64,000 bases of DNA from Halomonas sp. GFAJ-1 (lineage in GTDB: Bacteria; Pseudomonadota; Gammaproteobacteria; Pseudomonadales; Halomonadaceae), in the NCBI GenBank assembly GCA_002966495.1, contig CP016490.1, positions 2,976,001 to 3,040,000 of the forward strand, in the 5' to 3' direction. How positions within the stretch are numbered: position 1 is the stretch's first letter; every line of letters begins with the position of its first letter. Shown here in pieces: positions 17,093 to 25,125 of the stretch. The position numbers were made by a program, and so were the translations under genes. A model generated the notes under the pieces. The model worked only from the letters and a program-made list of their open reading frames with translations, did not search any database and had not been told where the DNA came from.

Positions 17093-17644
17093 TTAAAAAA
17101 CCACGGTACGGGATTGATCATTCACCCAGCTAATCACCCACTGAGTAACCGCCTCGATATCATCCAGATTAAGATGCGCTACCGTTGCGCTTAATGCTAG
17201 AGGCGCTGGCCCAATAGTGGCCACCGCCTGCACCCACTCATTGCTTACAATAGAAGGTTCGCCTATGCCTTCACGGTAGAGTACGAGCTTGGGGATTGGC
17301 CAGGCTTTAAAGCCCTCAACAATGACAAGATCAGGCTGGTGAGGAACCATCATTGCCAGCAATTTGCTCAAATCGGGCTCTGCTTGACCGGGGGTTTCTT
17401 GCATTAACGCGAAACGTTGCCGAGAAGCGATCAACATTGGCGCCGCACCGGCTTGACGAAGCTGATAGCTATCCTTGCCAGGCTTATCTATATCGAAGCT
17501 GTGGTGAGCGTGCTTAATCACCCCCACCTCTAGCCCATGCGCTCGCAAACGCGGTAATACTTGGGCTAACAGGGTGGTTTTGCCCGTACCGCTCCAAGCC
17601 GCAACCCCTAGCACTGGGAACGGGCTATCGATTGAGGTTTTCAT
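17093..17644 (-). CDS. mobB: Molybdopterin-guanine dinucleotide biosynthesis adaptor MobB
   Basis: 183-residue GTP-binding MobB, which assists MobA in attaching GMP to molybdopterin. The P-loop VAAWSGTGKTTLL is near residue 15, followed by the KHAHHSFDIDKPGKDS segment and a DLVIVEGFKAWPIPKLVLYR motif, all typical. ATG 17644 is chosen; an in-frame GTG at 17653 is possible. It is the first gene of the mobB-moaCD-moaE group. moaA, moeA and mobA are not in the window. Confidence 0.93.
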   Translation of the reverse strand: MKTSIDSPFPVLGVAAWSGTGKTTLLAQVLPRLRAHGLEVGVIKHAHHSFDIDKPGKDSYQLRQAGAAPMLIASRQRFALMQETPGQAEPDLSKLLAMMVPHQPDLVIVEGFKAWPIPKLVLYREGIGEPSIVSNEWVQAVATIGPAPLALSATVAHLNLDDIEAVTQWVISWVNDQSRTVVF

Positions 17645-17681
17645 GACCGGCACCGTTATTTTATTCAGCGTTTCAATGAGA

Positions 17682-18911
17682 CTATTCGCCCTCTTTTTCA
17701 GCAGGTAGCAGCCAGTTTAACGCAATGCCCACCAGTGCCGCCAAACTAACGCCCTGCAAGGTAAATTGGCCACCGCCGAACTGCATCCCACCAATACCAA
17801 ACACTAAGATTAGCGACACCACCACCAAATTACGCGCAGCCGTGAGCGACTGCCCAGCCCGTACTAACGTGTTCATCCCCACAACAGCGATAGAACCAAA
17901 CAGCAGCGTCATGATCCCCCCCATGACGGGGCCAGGGATAGTTTGCAGAATCGCGCCCAACTTGCCCACAAAGGCCAAGATGATGGCAATAACGGCCGCA
18001 ACCACCATATAACGAGGATTAAATGCCCGCGTTAAAGTGACCGCACCAGTCACTTCAGAGTAGGTCGTGTTAGGTGGCCCACCAAATAGAGCTGCTGTGG
18101 TGGTAGCCAGGCCATCCCCTAGTAGCGTGCGGTGCAAGCCAGGTTTTTCCAGGTAATTCTTACGGGTTACCGAGCCAATCGCCACCATGTCACCAATGTG
18201 CTCTACCGCAGGTGCAATCGCCACTGGAATCATGAATAGAATCGCCGCCCAGTGAAAGCTGGGTGCGGTAAAACTAGGCAGTGCCAACCAAGCCGCGTTA
18301 TGTACCGGAGAAAAATCCACCACACCCATTATCAATGCCAAAATATAGCCTGTGGCAATACCCCCCATTATAGGCACGAGGCGCAATATCCCACGCCCAA
18401 ACACGGCAAGTATCAGAGTAACCACCAAGCTTGCCATCGATAGAAAAATCGCCTGCCCGTAACCGATATTATCGCTGGTCTCACCCGTGGCCATGCTCAC
18501 TGCAACAGGTGCTAAGGCTAAGCCGATGACCATAATCACCGGCCCAACCACCACAGGCGGCAGCAAACGGTGCAGCCATGCTGTCCCTTTCAAACGAACG
18601 GCTTGTGAAATAGCCACATATACAAGACCCGCTGCCATTAAACCGCCCATGGTGGCGGAAACACCGAAACTCGCAATCGAACCTTGAATCGGTGCGATAA
18701 ATGCAAATGAGGAGGCGAGAAAGACGGGAACGGTTTGTTTGGTCACCCCATGAAAAACAAGCGTCCCCACCCCTGCAGTAAACAGCGCCACGCTTGGGTC
18801 CAAGCCAGTTAGCAGGGGCACCAGCACCAGGGCACCAAAAGCCACAAACAGCATTTGCGCCCCGGTAAGTAGTGTCTTAGGCCACGACTCAGGATTAGCA
18901 GTGTTACTCAT
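17682..18911 (-). CDS. uraA: Uracil permease UraA
   Basis: 409-residue NCS2-family proton symporter with about 14 hydrophobic segments, located in the inner membrane. The acidic uptake motif in AIAPAVEHIGDMVAIG and the FGGPPNTTYSEVTGAVTLTRAFNP segment are typical of UraA. It lies directly downstream of upp on the same strand, the usual upp-uraA pair for uracil uptake and conversion to UMP. A terminator-like hairpin at 18952-18985 stands between the two genes and may reduce its expression relative to upp. Confidence 0.93.
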   Translation of the reverse strand: MSNTANPESWPKTLLTGAQMLFVAFGALVLVPLLTGLDPSVALFTAGVGTLVFHGVTKQTVPVFLASSFAFIAPIQGSIASFGVSATMGGLMAAGLVYVAISQAVRLKGTAWLHRLLPPVVVGPVIMVIGLALAPVAVSMATGETSDNIGYGQAIFLSMASLVVTLILAVFGRGILRLVPIMGGIATGYILALIMGVVDFSPVHNAAWLALPSFTAPSFHWAAILFMIPVAIAPAVEHIGDMVAIGSVTRKNYLEKPGLHRTLLGDGLATTTAALFGGPPNTTYSEVTGAVTLTRAFNPRYMVVAAVIAIILAFVGKLGAILQTIPGPVMGGIMTLLFGSIAVVGMNTLVRAGQSLTAARNLVVVSLILVFGIGGMQFGGGQFTLQGVSLAALVGIALNWLLPAEKEGE

Positions 18912-18951
18912 CTTCAGGTTCCCATTGGTAAATTATGTGTAGTAACGGGCC

Positions 18952-18985
18952 AAAAAAATGCCCCTAACGCTAAGCGCAAGGGGCA
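18952..18985 (-). terminator. Intrinsic terminator or attenuator between upp and uraA
   Basis: On the minus strand TGCCCCT and AGGGGCA form a stem around a 13-base loop, followed by seven T residues (18952-18958). It lies 15 bases after the upp stop codon and 41 bases before the uraA start, so it can cut off part of the upp transcript before uraA. Confidence 0.8.
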
Positions 18986-19000
18986 ATGTGGGGTAGCGGC

Positions 19001-19630
19001 TTAGCGCGTCCCGAATATCTTATCGCCAGCATCTCCCAAGCCCGGCACGATGTAGCCATTCTCATCGAGCCGCTCATCCACTGACGCGGTATAAATCTCA
19101 ACCTCCGGGTATGCATCCTGTACGCGCTTAATGCCTTCCGGTGCCGCCACCAGCACAATCACTTTCATATGCGCGCAGCCACGCTCACGCAGCATATCCA
19201 GTGTGGCTACCATTGACCCTCCAGTAGCTAACATGGGGTCAATGACAATGGCCATACGCTCTTCGATGTCGTTAGCAAATTTGGCAAAGTACGGTACTGG
19301 CTCAAGTGTCTCTTCATCTCTGTAAAGTCCCACTACGCTTACCCGGGCACTTGGAATGAGGTCTGTTACCCCTTCCAACATACCTAGTCCTGCACGCAAG
19401 ATAGGCACTACAGTGACTTTTTTACCTTTAAGGCGACGCGTCGCAATAGGCTCTCCATTCCAGCCATGAATCTCGTGATCCTCAAGCTCAAGACCCTTGG
19501 TTGCTTCATAGGTCAATAGCTTAGCCACCTCACCTGCTAGTTCACGGAAGCTCTTGGTGCTCAAATCAGCTTCCCGCATCAGTCCCAGTTTATGTTGAAC
19601 AAGCGGATGGTTAATGGCATAGACACTCAT
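19001..19630 (-). CDS. upp: Uracil phosphoribosyltransferase
   Basis: 209-residue Upp, which makes UMP from uracil and PRPP in pyrimidine salvage. The length is typical. The PRPP site IVIDPMLATGGSMVATLDML, the GLYRDEETLEPVPYFAKF segment and the uracil-binding C-terminal NGYIVPGLGDAGDKIFGT motif are all intact. TGAGGT precedes the ATG. It is upstream of uraA in the same direction. Confidence 0.97.
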   Translation of the reverse strand: MSVYAINHPLVQHKLGLMREADLSTKSFRELAGEVAKLLTYEATKGLELEDHEIHGWNGEPIATRRLKGKKVTVVPILRAGLGMLEGVTDLIPSARVSVVGLYRDEETLEPVPYFAKFANDIEERMAIVIDPMLATGGSMVATLDMLRERGCAHMKVIVLVAAPEGIKRVQDAYPEVEIYTASVDERLDENGYIVPGLGDAGDKIFGTR

Positions 19631-19727
19631 GGGACTACCTCACTGCAGGAGATTCAGGATGGCGACTAGCGTCGCATCGACAGGCTTACAAAATTGCGCG
19701 CCATTCTACCCGCAACTGACCATTAGG

Positions 19728-20411
19728 TTAAGGGGTTTCCGGCAATTGCCACGCAATCGGCGAGCGCCCGTTATCTATCAAGAATTGGTTAGAACGGGAA
19801 AAGTGCTGATTACCAAAGAACCCCCGATGTGCTGATAACGGCGATGGGTGCGGGGACTCCAGCACTAAATGCCGCCCTTGATCAATCAGGGATTTTTTTT
19901 GGCGTGCATGGCTACCCCAAAGCAAGAAAACACAGGGGTCAGCATGTTGATTGACGGTTTCAATGGCGCGGTCGGTAAAAGGTTCCCACCCCTTCCCCCG
20001 ATGAGATGCCGCATTGCCCTGCTCAACGGTTAGCGCTGTGTTCAAAAGCAGCACACCCTGCCTGGCCCAATGCTCTAGAAACCCATGGCGAACCGGCGTA
20101 AAACCAACATCACTGGCCAACTCTTTATAGATATTTACCAGTGACGGCGGCACCTGAATACCAGGCTGTACAGAAAAACAGAGCCCATGGGCCTGATTAG
20201 GCCCATGGTAGGGGTCCTGCCCCAATATAACGACCTTAACCTCACTCAACGGCGTCAGTTCAAATGCTCTAAACCAATTGGTTGAGTGTGGGTAGATAAC
20301 TTTCTTGGCCGCTTTTTCCTGAGCCAAAAAGTGCTTCAAAGTCTTCATGTAGTCAGCCTGGAACTCTTGCCCAAGCCATTGATGCCAGTCGTTAGGTAAG
20401 GGGCTAGACAT
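19728..20411 (-). CDS. ung: Uracil-DNA glycosylase
   Basis: 227-residue family 1 UDG, which removes uracil from DNA. Catalytic motif GQDPYHGPNQAHGLCFSV (water-activating Asp), the uracil-specific Asn in LLLNTALTVE, and the DNA-intercalating HPSPLSAHRGFFGN loop with the catalytic His are all present. It follows gpt with one base between, so it is probably co-transcribed with the purine salvage genes upstream. Confidence 0.97.
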   Translation of the reverse strand: MSSPLPNDWHQWLGQEFQADYMKTLKHFLAQEKAAKKVIYPHSTNWFRAFELTPLSEVKVVILGQDPYHGPNQAHGLCFSVQPGIQVPPSLVNIYKELASDVGFTPVRHGFLEHWARQGVLLLNTALTVEQGNAASHRGKGWEPFTDRAIETVNQHADPCVFLLWGSHARQKKSLIDQGRHLVLESPHPSPLSAHRGFFGNQHFSRSNQFLIDNGRSPIAWQLPETP

Positions 20412-20412
20412 A

Positions 20413-20901
20413 TTACTTTTTCATTTGATCGACGAGGGGTTCAACGTAGGCAATCCCCATATCCCAAGGGAACTGGATCCAACATTGTTGGCCCACTTCG
20501 GTAAGGTATTGATCTACCAAGGGGCGGCCATCCGGCTTAGCGTAAATAGTGACGAAATGAGCCTTGGGCAGCATTTTACGCACAGCACGTGCAGTTTTAC
20601 CGGTATCGACTAGATCATCTACCAGCAGCCAACCGTCGCCATCATGGTCAACGCCTTTCATTATATCCAGACCACCCTGATCCATATGATCATAGCTCTT
20701 GATACAGACCGTATCGATCAGGCGAATATTCAGCTCCCTAGCAATCAGCGCCGCTGGAATTAACCCGCCACGCGTAATCGCCACAATGCCTTTAAAGTCA
20801 CGCTCGATCATCTGATGGCACAGCTGGCGCACATCGCGGTGCAATTGATCCCAGGAAACGGTGAAGTGTTGGTGATAGCGTTCGCTGCTCATAGGAGGCA
20901 T
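20413..20901 (-). CDS. gpt: Xanthine-guanine phosphoribosyltransferase
   Basis: 162-residue type I phosphoribosyltransferase similar to E. coli Gpt, converting xanthine, guanine or hypoxanthine to the nucleotide. The PRPP loop GWLLVDDLVDTGKTA is near residue 95, with VAITRGGLIPAALIARELN before it and WIQFPWDMG near the end. The start codon overlaps the apt stop as TAATG, pointing to coupled translation. The in-frame Met4 is an alternative start. Confidence 0.92.
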   Translation of the reverse strand: MPPMSSERYHQHFTVSWDQLHRDVRQLCHQMIERDFKGIVAITRGGLIPAALIARELNIRLIDTVCIKSYDHMDQGGLDIMKGVDHDGDGWLLVDDLVDTGKTARAVRKMLPKAHFVTIYAKPDGRPLVDQYLTEVGQQCWIQFPWDMGIAYVEPLVDQMKK

Positions 20902-21446
20902 TACTCGTCTTCGTTAAATGAACATACCGCGAATACGCTATAACCAGCATCGCGAATTTTCTGAGATCCACCCAGTTCAGGCAAATCAATAATCGTTGCG
21001 GTCTCAACAACGTGGCCGCCGCTGCGCTGAATCAGATTAGCAGCCGCCAGCATGGTACCGCCGGTCGCAATAAGGTCATCCATCAGCAGAATCCGGTCAT
21101 CTTTTTGAAAGGCATCCGAGTGAAGCTCAACTTCCGAATGACCATACTCAAGCGTGTAGGTTTCACTGATTGTTTTGAAAGGCAGTTTGCCCTTCTTGCG
21201 CACGGGTACAAAGCTGCAGCCCAGCTCGTAGGCTAATGGGGCACCAATAATAAACCCCCGTGCATCAATTGCCGCGATGGCATCTAAGTTCATCTCCTGG
21301 TAGCGGTGCACAAAGCTATCAATCAGCTTGCGAAAAGCAGCGCTGTTTTGTAGCAGGGGCGTAATATCTCGAAAATTCACCCCCTGCTCGGGCCAGTCGG
21401 GAACCGTGCGAATAACGGACTTAATGTAATCGCCGTAGATGCTCAT
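20901..21446 (-). CDS. apt: Adenine phosphoribosyltransferase
   Basis: 181 residues; converts adenine and PRPP to AMP. The hood motif PGVNFRDITPLLQ at the N terminus, the KKGKLPF segment and the PRPP loop ILLMDDLIATGGTMLAA identify Apt. I chose ATG 21446, which has GAGAGACGCG before it; an ATG at 21458 would add four residues. It lies between the NCS2 permease and gpt on the same strand, forming a purine uptake and salvage group. Confidence 0.94.
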   Translation of the reverse strand: MSIYGDYIKSVIRTVPDWPEQGVNFRDITPLLQNSAAFRKLIDSFVHRYQEMNLDAIAAIDARGFIIGAPLAYELGCSFVPVRKKGKLPFKTISETYTLEYGHSEVELHSDAFQKDDRILLMDDLIATGGTMLAAANLIQRSGGHVVETATIIDLPELGGSQKIRDAGYSVFAVCSFNEDE

Positions 21447-21480
21447 CGCGTCTCTCATTGATTAGTAAAAAAACAGGGTA

Positions 21481-22779
21481 TTAACCCAAGAATAGGAATT
21501 TTGCCGCAAACAGCAGGGCCAATATAATCACCGCTGGATTCAAGTCTTTGAAACGACCCGACAGCGTTTTAATTGCCACAAAGCTGATAAACCCTAGCGC
21601 TATACCTTCCGCAATCGAGAACGTAAGCGGCATAGCCAGCGCAGCAATAAGCACTGGCGCAGCATCTGTGGGGTCTTCCCAGTTTGCGTGAGCCAAGCTG
21701 CCCGCCATTAACACCGCCACATAAAGCAGTGCTCCAGCGGTTGCGTAGGCGGGTATAGACCCAGCCAGCGGCGCAAAAAATAGACTGATGAGGAAAAGCA
21801 CACCGACGACTACTGCGGTTAATCCCGTGCGGCCACCGGAGGCAATACCCGCTGTAGATTCAATGTAGCTGGTAGTGGTGGATGTACCCAGTGCAGCACC
21901 GGCCATGGACGCTGTGCTATCTGCCATCATAGCGCGACCAATGCGCGGCAGTTTGCCGTCTTTATCCAACAGCTTTCCACGATGAGCAACGCCCACCAAG
22001 GTGCCAGAGGTATCAAATAGATCAACAAACAAAAATGCAAAAATAACGCTCAGCATCGCCACATCAAGCGCGCCCATCAAATCCATTGCCATAAAGGTTG
22101 GCGCGACAGACGGCGGCATCGACATAATGCCACCATACTGGTTATGGCCAAAAAGCATCGCCAGCACAGTGACACCTAAAATACCGATCATCACTGCACC
22201 AGTGACTTTCAGATACGCCAGCGCAGTAATAACAAAAAAGCCTAGCAGCGCATAAAGCGCAGGCGGCTGGGAGAGGTCTCCCAACGCGACATAGGTTGCA
22301 GGATTAGACACCACAATACCGGCATTTTTAAGCGCAATCATCGCTAGAAAAAGGCCGATACCTGCCGCAATACCTAGGCGCAACGAGAGTGGAATTGAAT
22401 TAATAATCCACTCACGCACTTTGAAAATACTCAGTAGGAAAAACGCAAAACCTGAGAAGAACACCGCCCCCAAGGCAGCCTCCCAGGTATACCCCATTCC
22501 CAATACAACGCCATAGGTAAAGAAGGCGTTTAGGCCCATACCAGGCGCTTGAGCAATAGGGTAGTTAGCCCACAGCCCCATGATGAAACAGCCAATCGCG
22601 GCGGCAACACAGGTGGCAACAAAGACGGCGCCATAATCCATCCCAGCTTCTGAAAGAATGCTTGGGTTAACGAAGATGATATACGCCATGGTGAGGAACG
22701 TGGTGATACCCGCAATCACCTCGGTCTTCACGTTTGTCTTCTGCTCGGTGAGCTTGAAGTAGTTATCCAGTAGTTTCAT
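21481..22779 (-). CDS. NCS2 / AzgA-type purine permease (probably guanine/hypoxanthine)
   Basis: 432-residue membrane transporter with 12-14 hydrophobic segments. The N terminus LTEQKTNVKTEVIAGITTFLTMAYIIFVNP and the FVDLFDTSGTLVGVA and STTTSYIESTAGIASGGRTGLT motifs are those of the AzgA/GhxP branch of NCS2 proton symporters, which carry guanine, hypoxanthine or adenine. AAGGAC precedes the ATG. Downstream apt and gpt on the same strand fit purine salvage. A hairpin-rich sequence at 22827-22884 lies in its leader. Substrate choice is inferred from family and context. Confidence 0.9.
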   Translation of the reverse strand: MKLLDNYFKLTEQKTNVKTEVIAGITTFLTMAYIIFVNPSILSEAGMDYGAVFVATCVAAAIGCFIMGLWANYPIAQAPGMGLNAFFTYGVVLGMGYTWEAALGAVFFSGFAFFLLSIFKVREWIINSIPLSLRLGIAAGIGLFLAMIALKNAGIVVSNPATYVALGDLSQPPALYALLGFFVITALAYLKVTGAVMIGILGVTVLAMLFGHNQYGGIMSMPPSVAPTFMAMDLMGALDVAMLSVIFAFLFVDLFDTSGTLVGVAHRGKLLDKDGKLPRIGRAMMADSTASMAGAALGTSTTTSYIESTAGIASGGRTGLTAVVVGVLFLISLFFAPLAGSIPAYATAGALLYVAVLMAGSLAHANWEDPTDAAPVLIAALAMPLTFSIAEGIALGFISFVAIKTLSGRFKDLNPAVIILALLFAAKFLFLG

Positions 22780-22826
22780 GTAGTTTTTGTCCTTCGCGCT
22801 AACGCTGAATGCGTCCCTTGGTGCGA

Positions 22827-22884
22827 GAAAAGCCGCACATACTACCGAAAGGTACTACGCGATGCGAGTACCTAACGTGCGGCT
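22827..22884 (-). promoter_or_regulatory. Structured RNA element in the leader of the purine permease
   Basis: Read on the minus strand, AGCCGCAC (22877-22884) pairs with GTGCGGCT (22831-22838), and TTTTC follows. Inside, GGTACT/AGTACC form one hairpin, but AGTACC can instead join the small TACC-TTTC-GGTA hairpin, so two folds exclude each other. The element lies about 50 bases before the permease start and 92 bases after ribE. It could be the ribE terminator or a regulatory leader. It does not match the purine riboswitch consensus. Confidence 0.45.
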
Positions 22885-22975
22885 AGCTAAAGCGGGAATA
22901 TTACCCACTACTTATTGGCTAGCAAACTTCGGGCCATGAATTAACCGATCGGTCAGGGAATGCGAAAATAGAAGC

Positions 22976-23602
22976 TTACCGGAGGCCTGCCAGTACCCGC
23001 TCAACGGTCTCTACGATTACCTGTGTTTGCGGATCAATCTCTATGTTGACCTGATCGCCAATGACACGCTCTTTTAACATGGTGCGTAGCAACGTTTCAG
23101 GAATTAAATTCACACTGAATTCAACCCCCCCCCCATTAGGGCTAGGCCGCACATCGCCAACCGTTAAACTGATACCATCGACACCAATGTAGCCTTTCTC
23201 AAACACAAACCGACTAATCTCTTCAGGCAGTGAAAACCAAAGCCTGCGGTTGTTTGGCGCTTCTTCAATTGCCACCACCCTCGCCATACAAATAATATGG
23301 CCTGACATTGAATGTCCGCCTATCTCATCCCCAAAACGTGCGGCACGCTCTATATTGACGCACTGCCCTGGCGATATTGCACCAAGATTAGTCAATCTCA
23401 GCGTTTCACGCATCAGGTCGAAACTAACGTTGTCCCCGTCTATCGCCGTTACGGTCAAGCAGACACCGTTATGGGCGACCGAGGCACCGATTGCCAAACC
23501 TTCACGCATCTCTGCTGGCAATGCGACAACATGGGTACGAAACTCCTCAAGCTCGCGCACCTCCACCACCTCTGCAATACCCTGCACAATGCCGGTAAAC
23601 AT
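22976..23602 (-). CDS. ribE: Riboflavin synthase
   Basis: 208-residue riboflavin synthase alpha chain, which dismutates two lumazines to riboflavin. The duplicated barrel is visible: MFTGIVQGIAEV with GVCLTV in the first half and MSGHI with GVDGISLTV in the second. AAGGAG precedes the ATG. The gene stands apart from other riboflavin genes, and no FMN riboswitch sequence is seen upstream. Divergent from the met transport operon. Confidence 0.95.
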   Translation of the reverse strand: MFTGIVQGIAEVVEVRELEEFRTHVVALPAEMREGLAIGASVAHNGVCLTVTAIDGDNVSFDLMRETLRLTNLGAISPGQCVNIERAARFGDEIGGHSMSGHIICMARVVAIEEAPNNRRLWFSLPEEISRFVFEKGYIGVDGISLTVGDVRPSPNGGGVEFSVNLIPETLLRTMLKERVIGDQVNIEIDPQTQVIVETVERVLAGLR

Positions 23603-23857
23603 ATTGCCACTCCTTATCGAAACGCTCGTCTGTTTAAAATGCGTATGAAAATTTGCGCAAGCTTACTACTAATGCGCCGACCTTGTGCAGGTATGCCCTT
23701 TAACGCAGCGCCCAGCCCCATGGTGGCTTAAACAATCGTTTTTACTGCTAGCGACTGCCTCTCACCCCTAAAAAAAGATTTAGACCTAAAAAACAACGCC
23801 TAAACAGTTTAAAACTCCATTTATATGGCTAAAACACATAAAAACGAATGGTTTGGT
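23603..23857. other. Intergenic stretch between ribE and the metNIQ promoter
   Basis: About 255 bases without a gene. The right part (from about 23760) is rich in A and T, as expected upstream of the strong promoter at 23858. No FMN riboswitch, repeat or further conserved element was recognised. Confidence 0.5.
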
Positions 23858-23886
23858 TTGACAAACCACCCTGGCCTCTTTAGACT
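23858..23886 (+). promoter_or_regulatory. Sigma-70 promoter of metNIQ
   Basis: A perfect -35 box TTGACA (23858-23863), a 17-base spacer and TAGACT (23881-23886) as -10. Transcription would start near 23893, just before the riboswitch, leaving a leader of about 190 bases before metN. Confidence 0.8.
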
Positions 23887-23903
23887 TTCGCCGCAAATGT
23901 AAT

Positions 23904-23974
23904 GACGCCGATTTGTACCCAGATTGCGGGCGTCCACCAAGCCTACGGCGTGGTGAAGTGCAGCTAAAAGGGTG
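23904..23974 (+). promoter_or_regulatory. SAM-II-type riboswitch (with an extra hairpin)
   Basis: P1 is GACGCC (23904-23909) with GGCGTC (23929-23934). Its loop starts with GATTTG, and the 3' part contains GCTAAAAGGG (23963-23972); both are signature segments of the SAM-II (SAM_alpha) aptamer. The pseudoknot is also there: TACCC in the P1 loop (23916-23920) pairs with GGGTG (23970-23974). Between P1 and the 3' strand lies an added hairpin CACCA/TGGTG (23935-23955), as in long-loop variants. SAM-II binds S-adenosylmethionine and turns methionine genes off. Location before metNIQ and a terminator downstream agree. Confidence 0.85.
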
Positions 23975-23988
23975 TGTCCAGCGTTGAT

Positions 23989-24015
23989 GGCCACCCGTCA
24001 GGGTGGCCTTTTTTT
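23989..24015 (+). terminator. Attenuator hairpin of the metNIQ leader
   Basis: GGCCACCC (23989-23996) pairs with GGGTGGCC (24001-24008) around GTCA, followed by seven T residues. CACCC in its 5' arm can instead pair with GGGTG at 23970-23974 of the riboswitch, giving an antiterminator when SAM is scarce. Confidence 0.9.
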
Positions 24016-24081
24016 GTTTCCCGCCCTACGATCGCCCCCTCGCACTCCCCCGTCTTCGGCCTACGATCTAAGGCAGACGCT

Positions 24082-25125
24082 ATGATTAAGCTTAGTAACG
24101 TTAGTAAAACCTATGGCAGCGGCAAAAATGCCGTCCATGCCTTAAAAGAAGTTAATTTAACAATACCCAAAGGCACCATCCACGGCGTCATTGGCCTTTC
24201 CGGCGCAGGCAAGTCAACGCTCATTCGCTGCGTCAACCTTTTAGAGCGCCCCACTAGCGGCAGCGTCACGGTTGATGGTCAGGAAATGACGCTATTAAAG
24301 CGCTCCGCCCTGAACCAAGCTCGCCATCGTATTGGCATGATTTTTCAGCACTTTAACCTGCTAACAACGCGTACGGTGTTTGATAATGTCGCGCTTCCCC
24401 TGGAGCTAATGGGTCAGAAACGCAGCGCTATTAAAGAACGCGTGCTGCCGCTGTTAGAGATGGTCGGCTTAGCCGATAAAGCCCAGCAGTACCCTGCCCA
24501 GCTCTCCGGTGGCCAAAAACAGCGCGTTGCGATTGCCCGCGCGTTAGCTAGCAAACCCAACGTACTGCTGTGCGACGAAGCCACTTCTGCCCTCGACCCA
24601 CAGACAACGGGTTCTATTCTTGAGCTTTTAAGAAGCATTAATAAGCAGCTAGGTATTACTATTTTATTGATTACCCACGAGATGGAAGTGGTGAAGTCTA
24701 TCTGCCACCGGGTTAGCTTAATTTCAGACGGCAAACTGGTTGAGGATGCCGAAGTAGGCGACTTTTTCACAGCGCCTAGCACTCAGCTAGGACGGGAATT
24801 TCTCAATGATTTTTTACAGTTAAGCCCACCCAAAGAGCTTATTGAACGTCTCAACGACTCACCGGGCGAGCACACACACCCTGTGGTAAGGCTAACCTTC
24901 TCGGGGGATGCGGTTTCGACACCGCTTATATCTCGTCTTGCCCGTGAATGCGGTGTTGATGTAAGCATCTTGCAAGCCAAGGTCGAATCTATCCAGGAGC
25001 GCACGCTTGGGCTAATGATTGCCGAACTGCTAGGCACCACCGCTCAAACCCAAGAAGCTATGGCGTATTTAGAAGCACATCAATTACAGGTAGAGGTACT
25101 GGGTCATGTCCAGCGCAATGTTTAA
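24082..25125 (+). CDS. metN: Methionine ABC transporter ATP-binding protein
   Basis: 347-residue MetN. The Walker A motif GLSGAGKST (about residues 38-46), signature LSGGQKQRVAIARAL (about 140) and Walker B VLLCDEATSALDP are followed by a C-terminal NIL domain of about 100 residues that senses internal methionine and inhibits transport. The start at ATG 24082 gives the usual MIKLSNVSKTYG; the frame stays open upstream through the terminator, where no protein is expected. AAGG precedes it. It overlaps metI by 20 bases. Confidence 0.97.
   Translation: MIKLSNVSKTYGSGKNAVHALKEVNLTIPKGTIHGVIGLSGAGKSTLIRCVNLLERPTSGSVTVDGQEMTLLKRSALNQARHRIGMIFQHFNLLTTRTVFDNVALPLELMGQKRSAIKERVLPLLEMVGLADKAQQYPAQLSGGQKQRVAIARALASKPNVLLCDEATSALDPQTTGSILELLRSINKQLGITILLITHEMEVVKSICHRVSLISDGKLVEDAEVGDFFTAPSTQLGREFLNDFLQLSPPKELIERLNDSPGEHTHPVVRLTFSGDAVSTPLISRLARECGVDVSILQAKVESIQERTLGLMIAELLGTTAQTQEAMAYLEAHQLQVEVLGHVQRNV

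Noticed and set aside
23603..23860. Possible FMN riboswitch near ribE
   Set aside because: The conserved AGGGCGGGGTGAAA-type RFN core is not present on either strand.
23974..24081. N-terminal extension of MetN
   Set aside because: The frame is open through the terminator hairpin, but the family starts at MIKLSNVSKTYG, and an AAGG site stands before ATG 24082.
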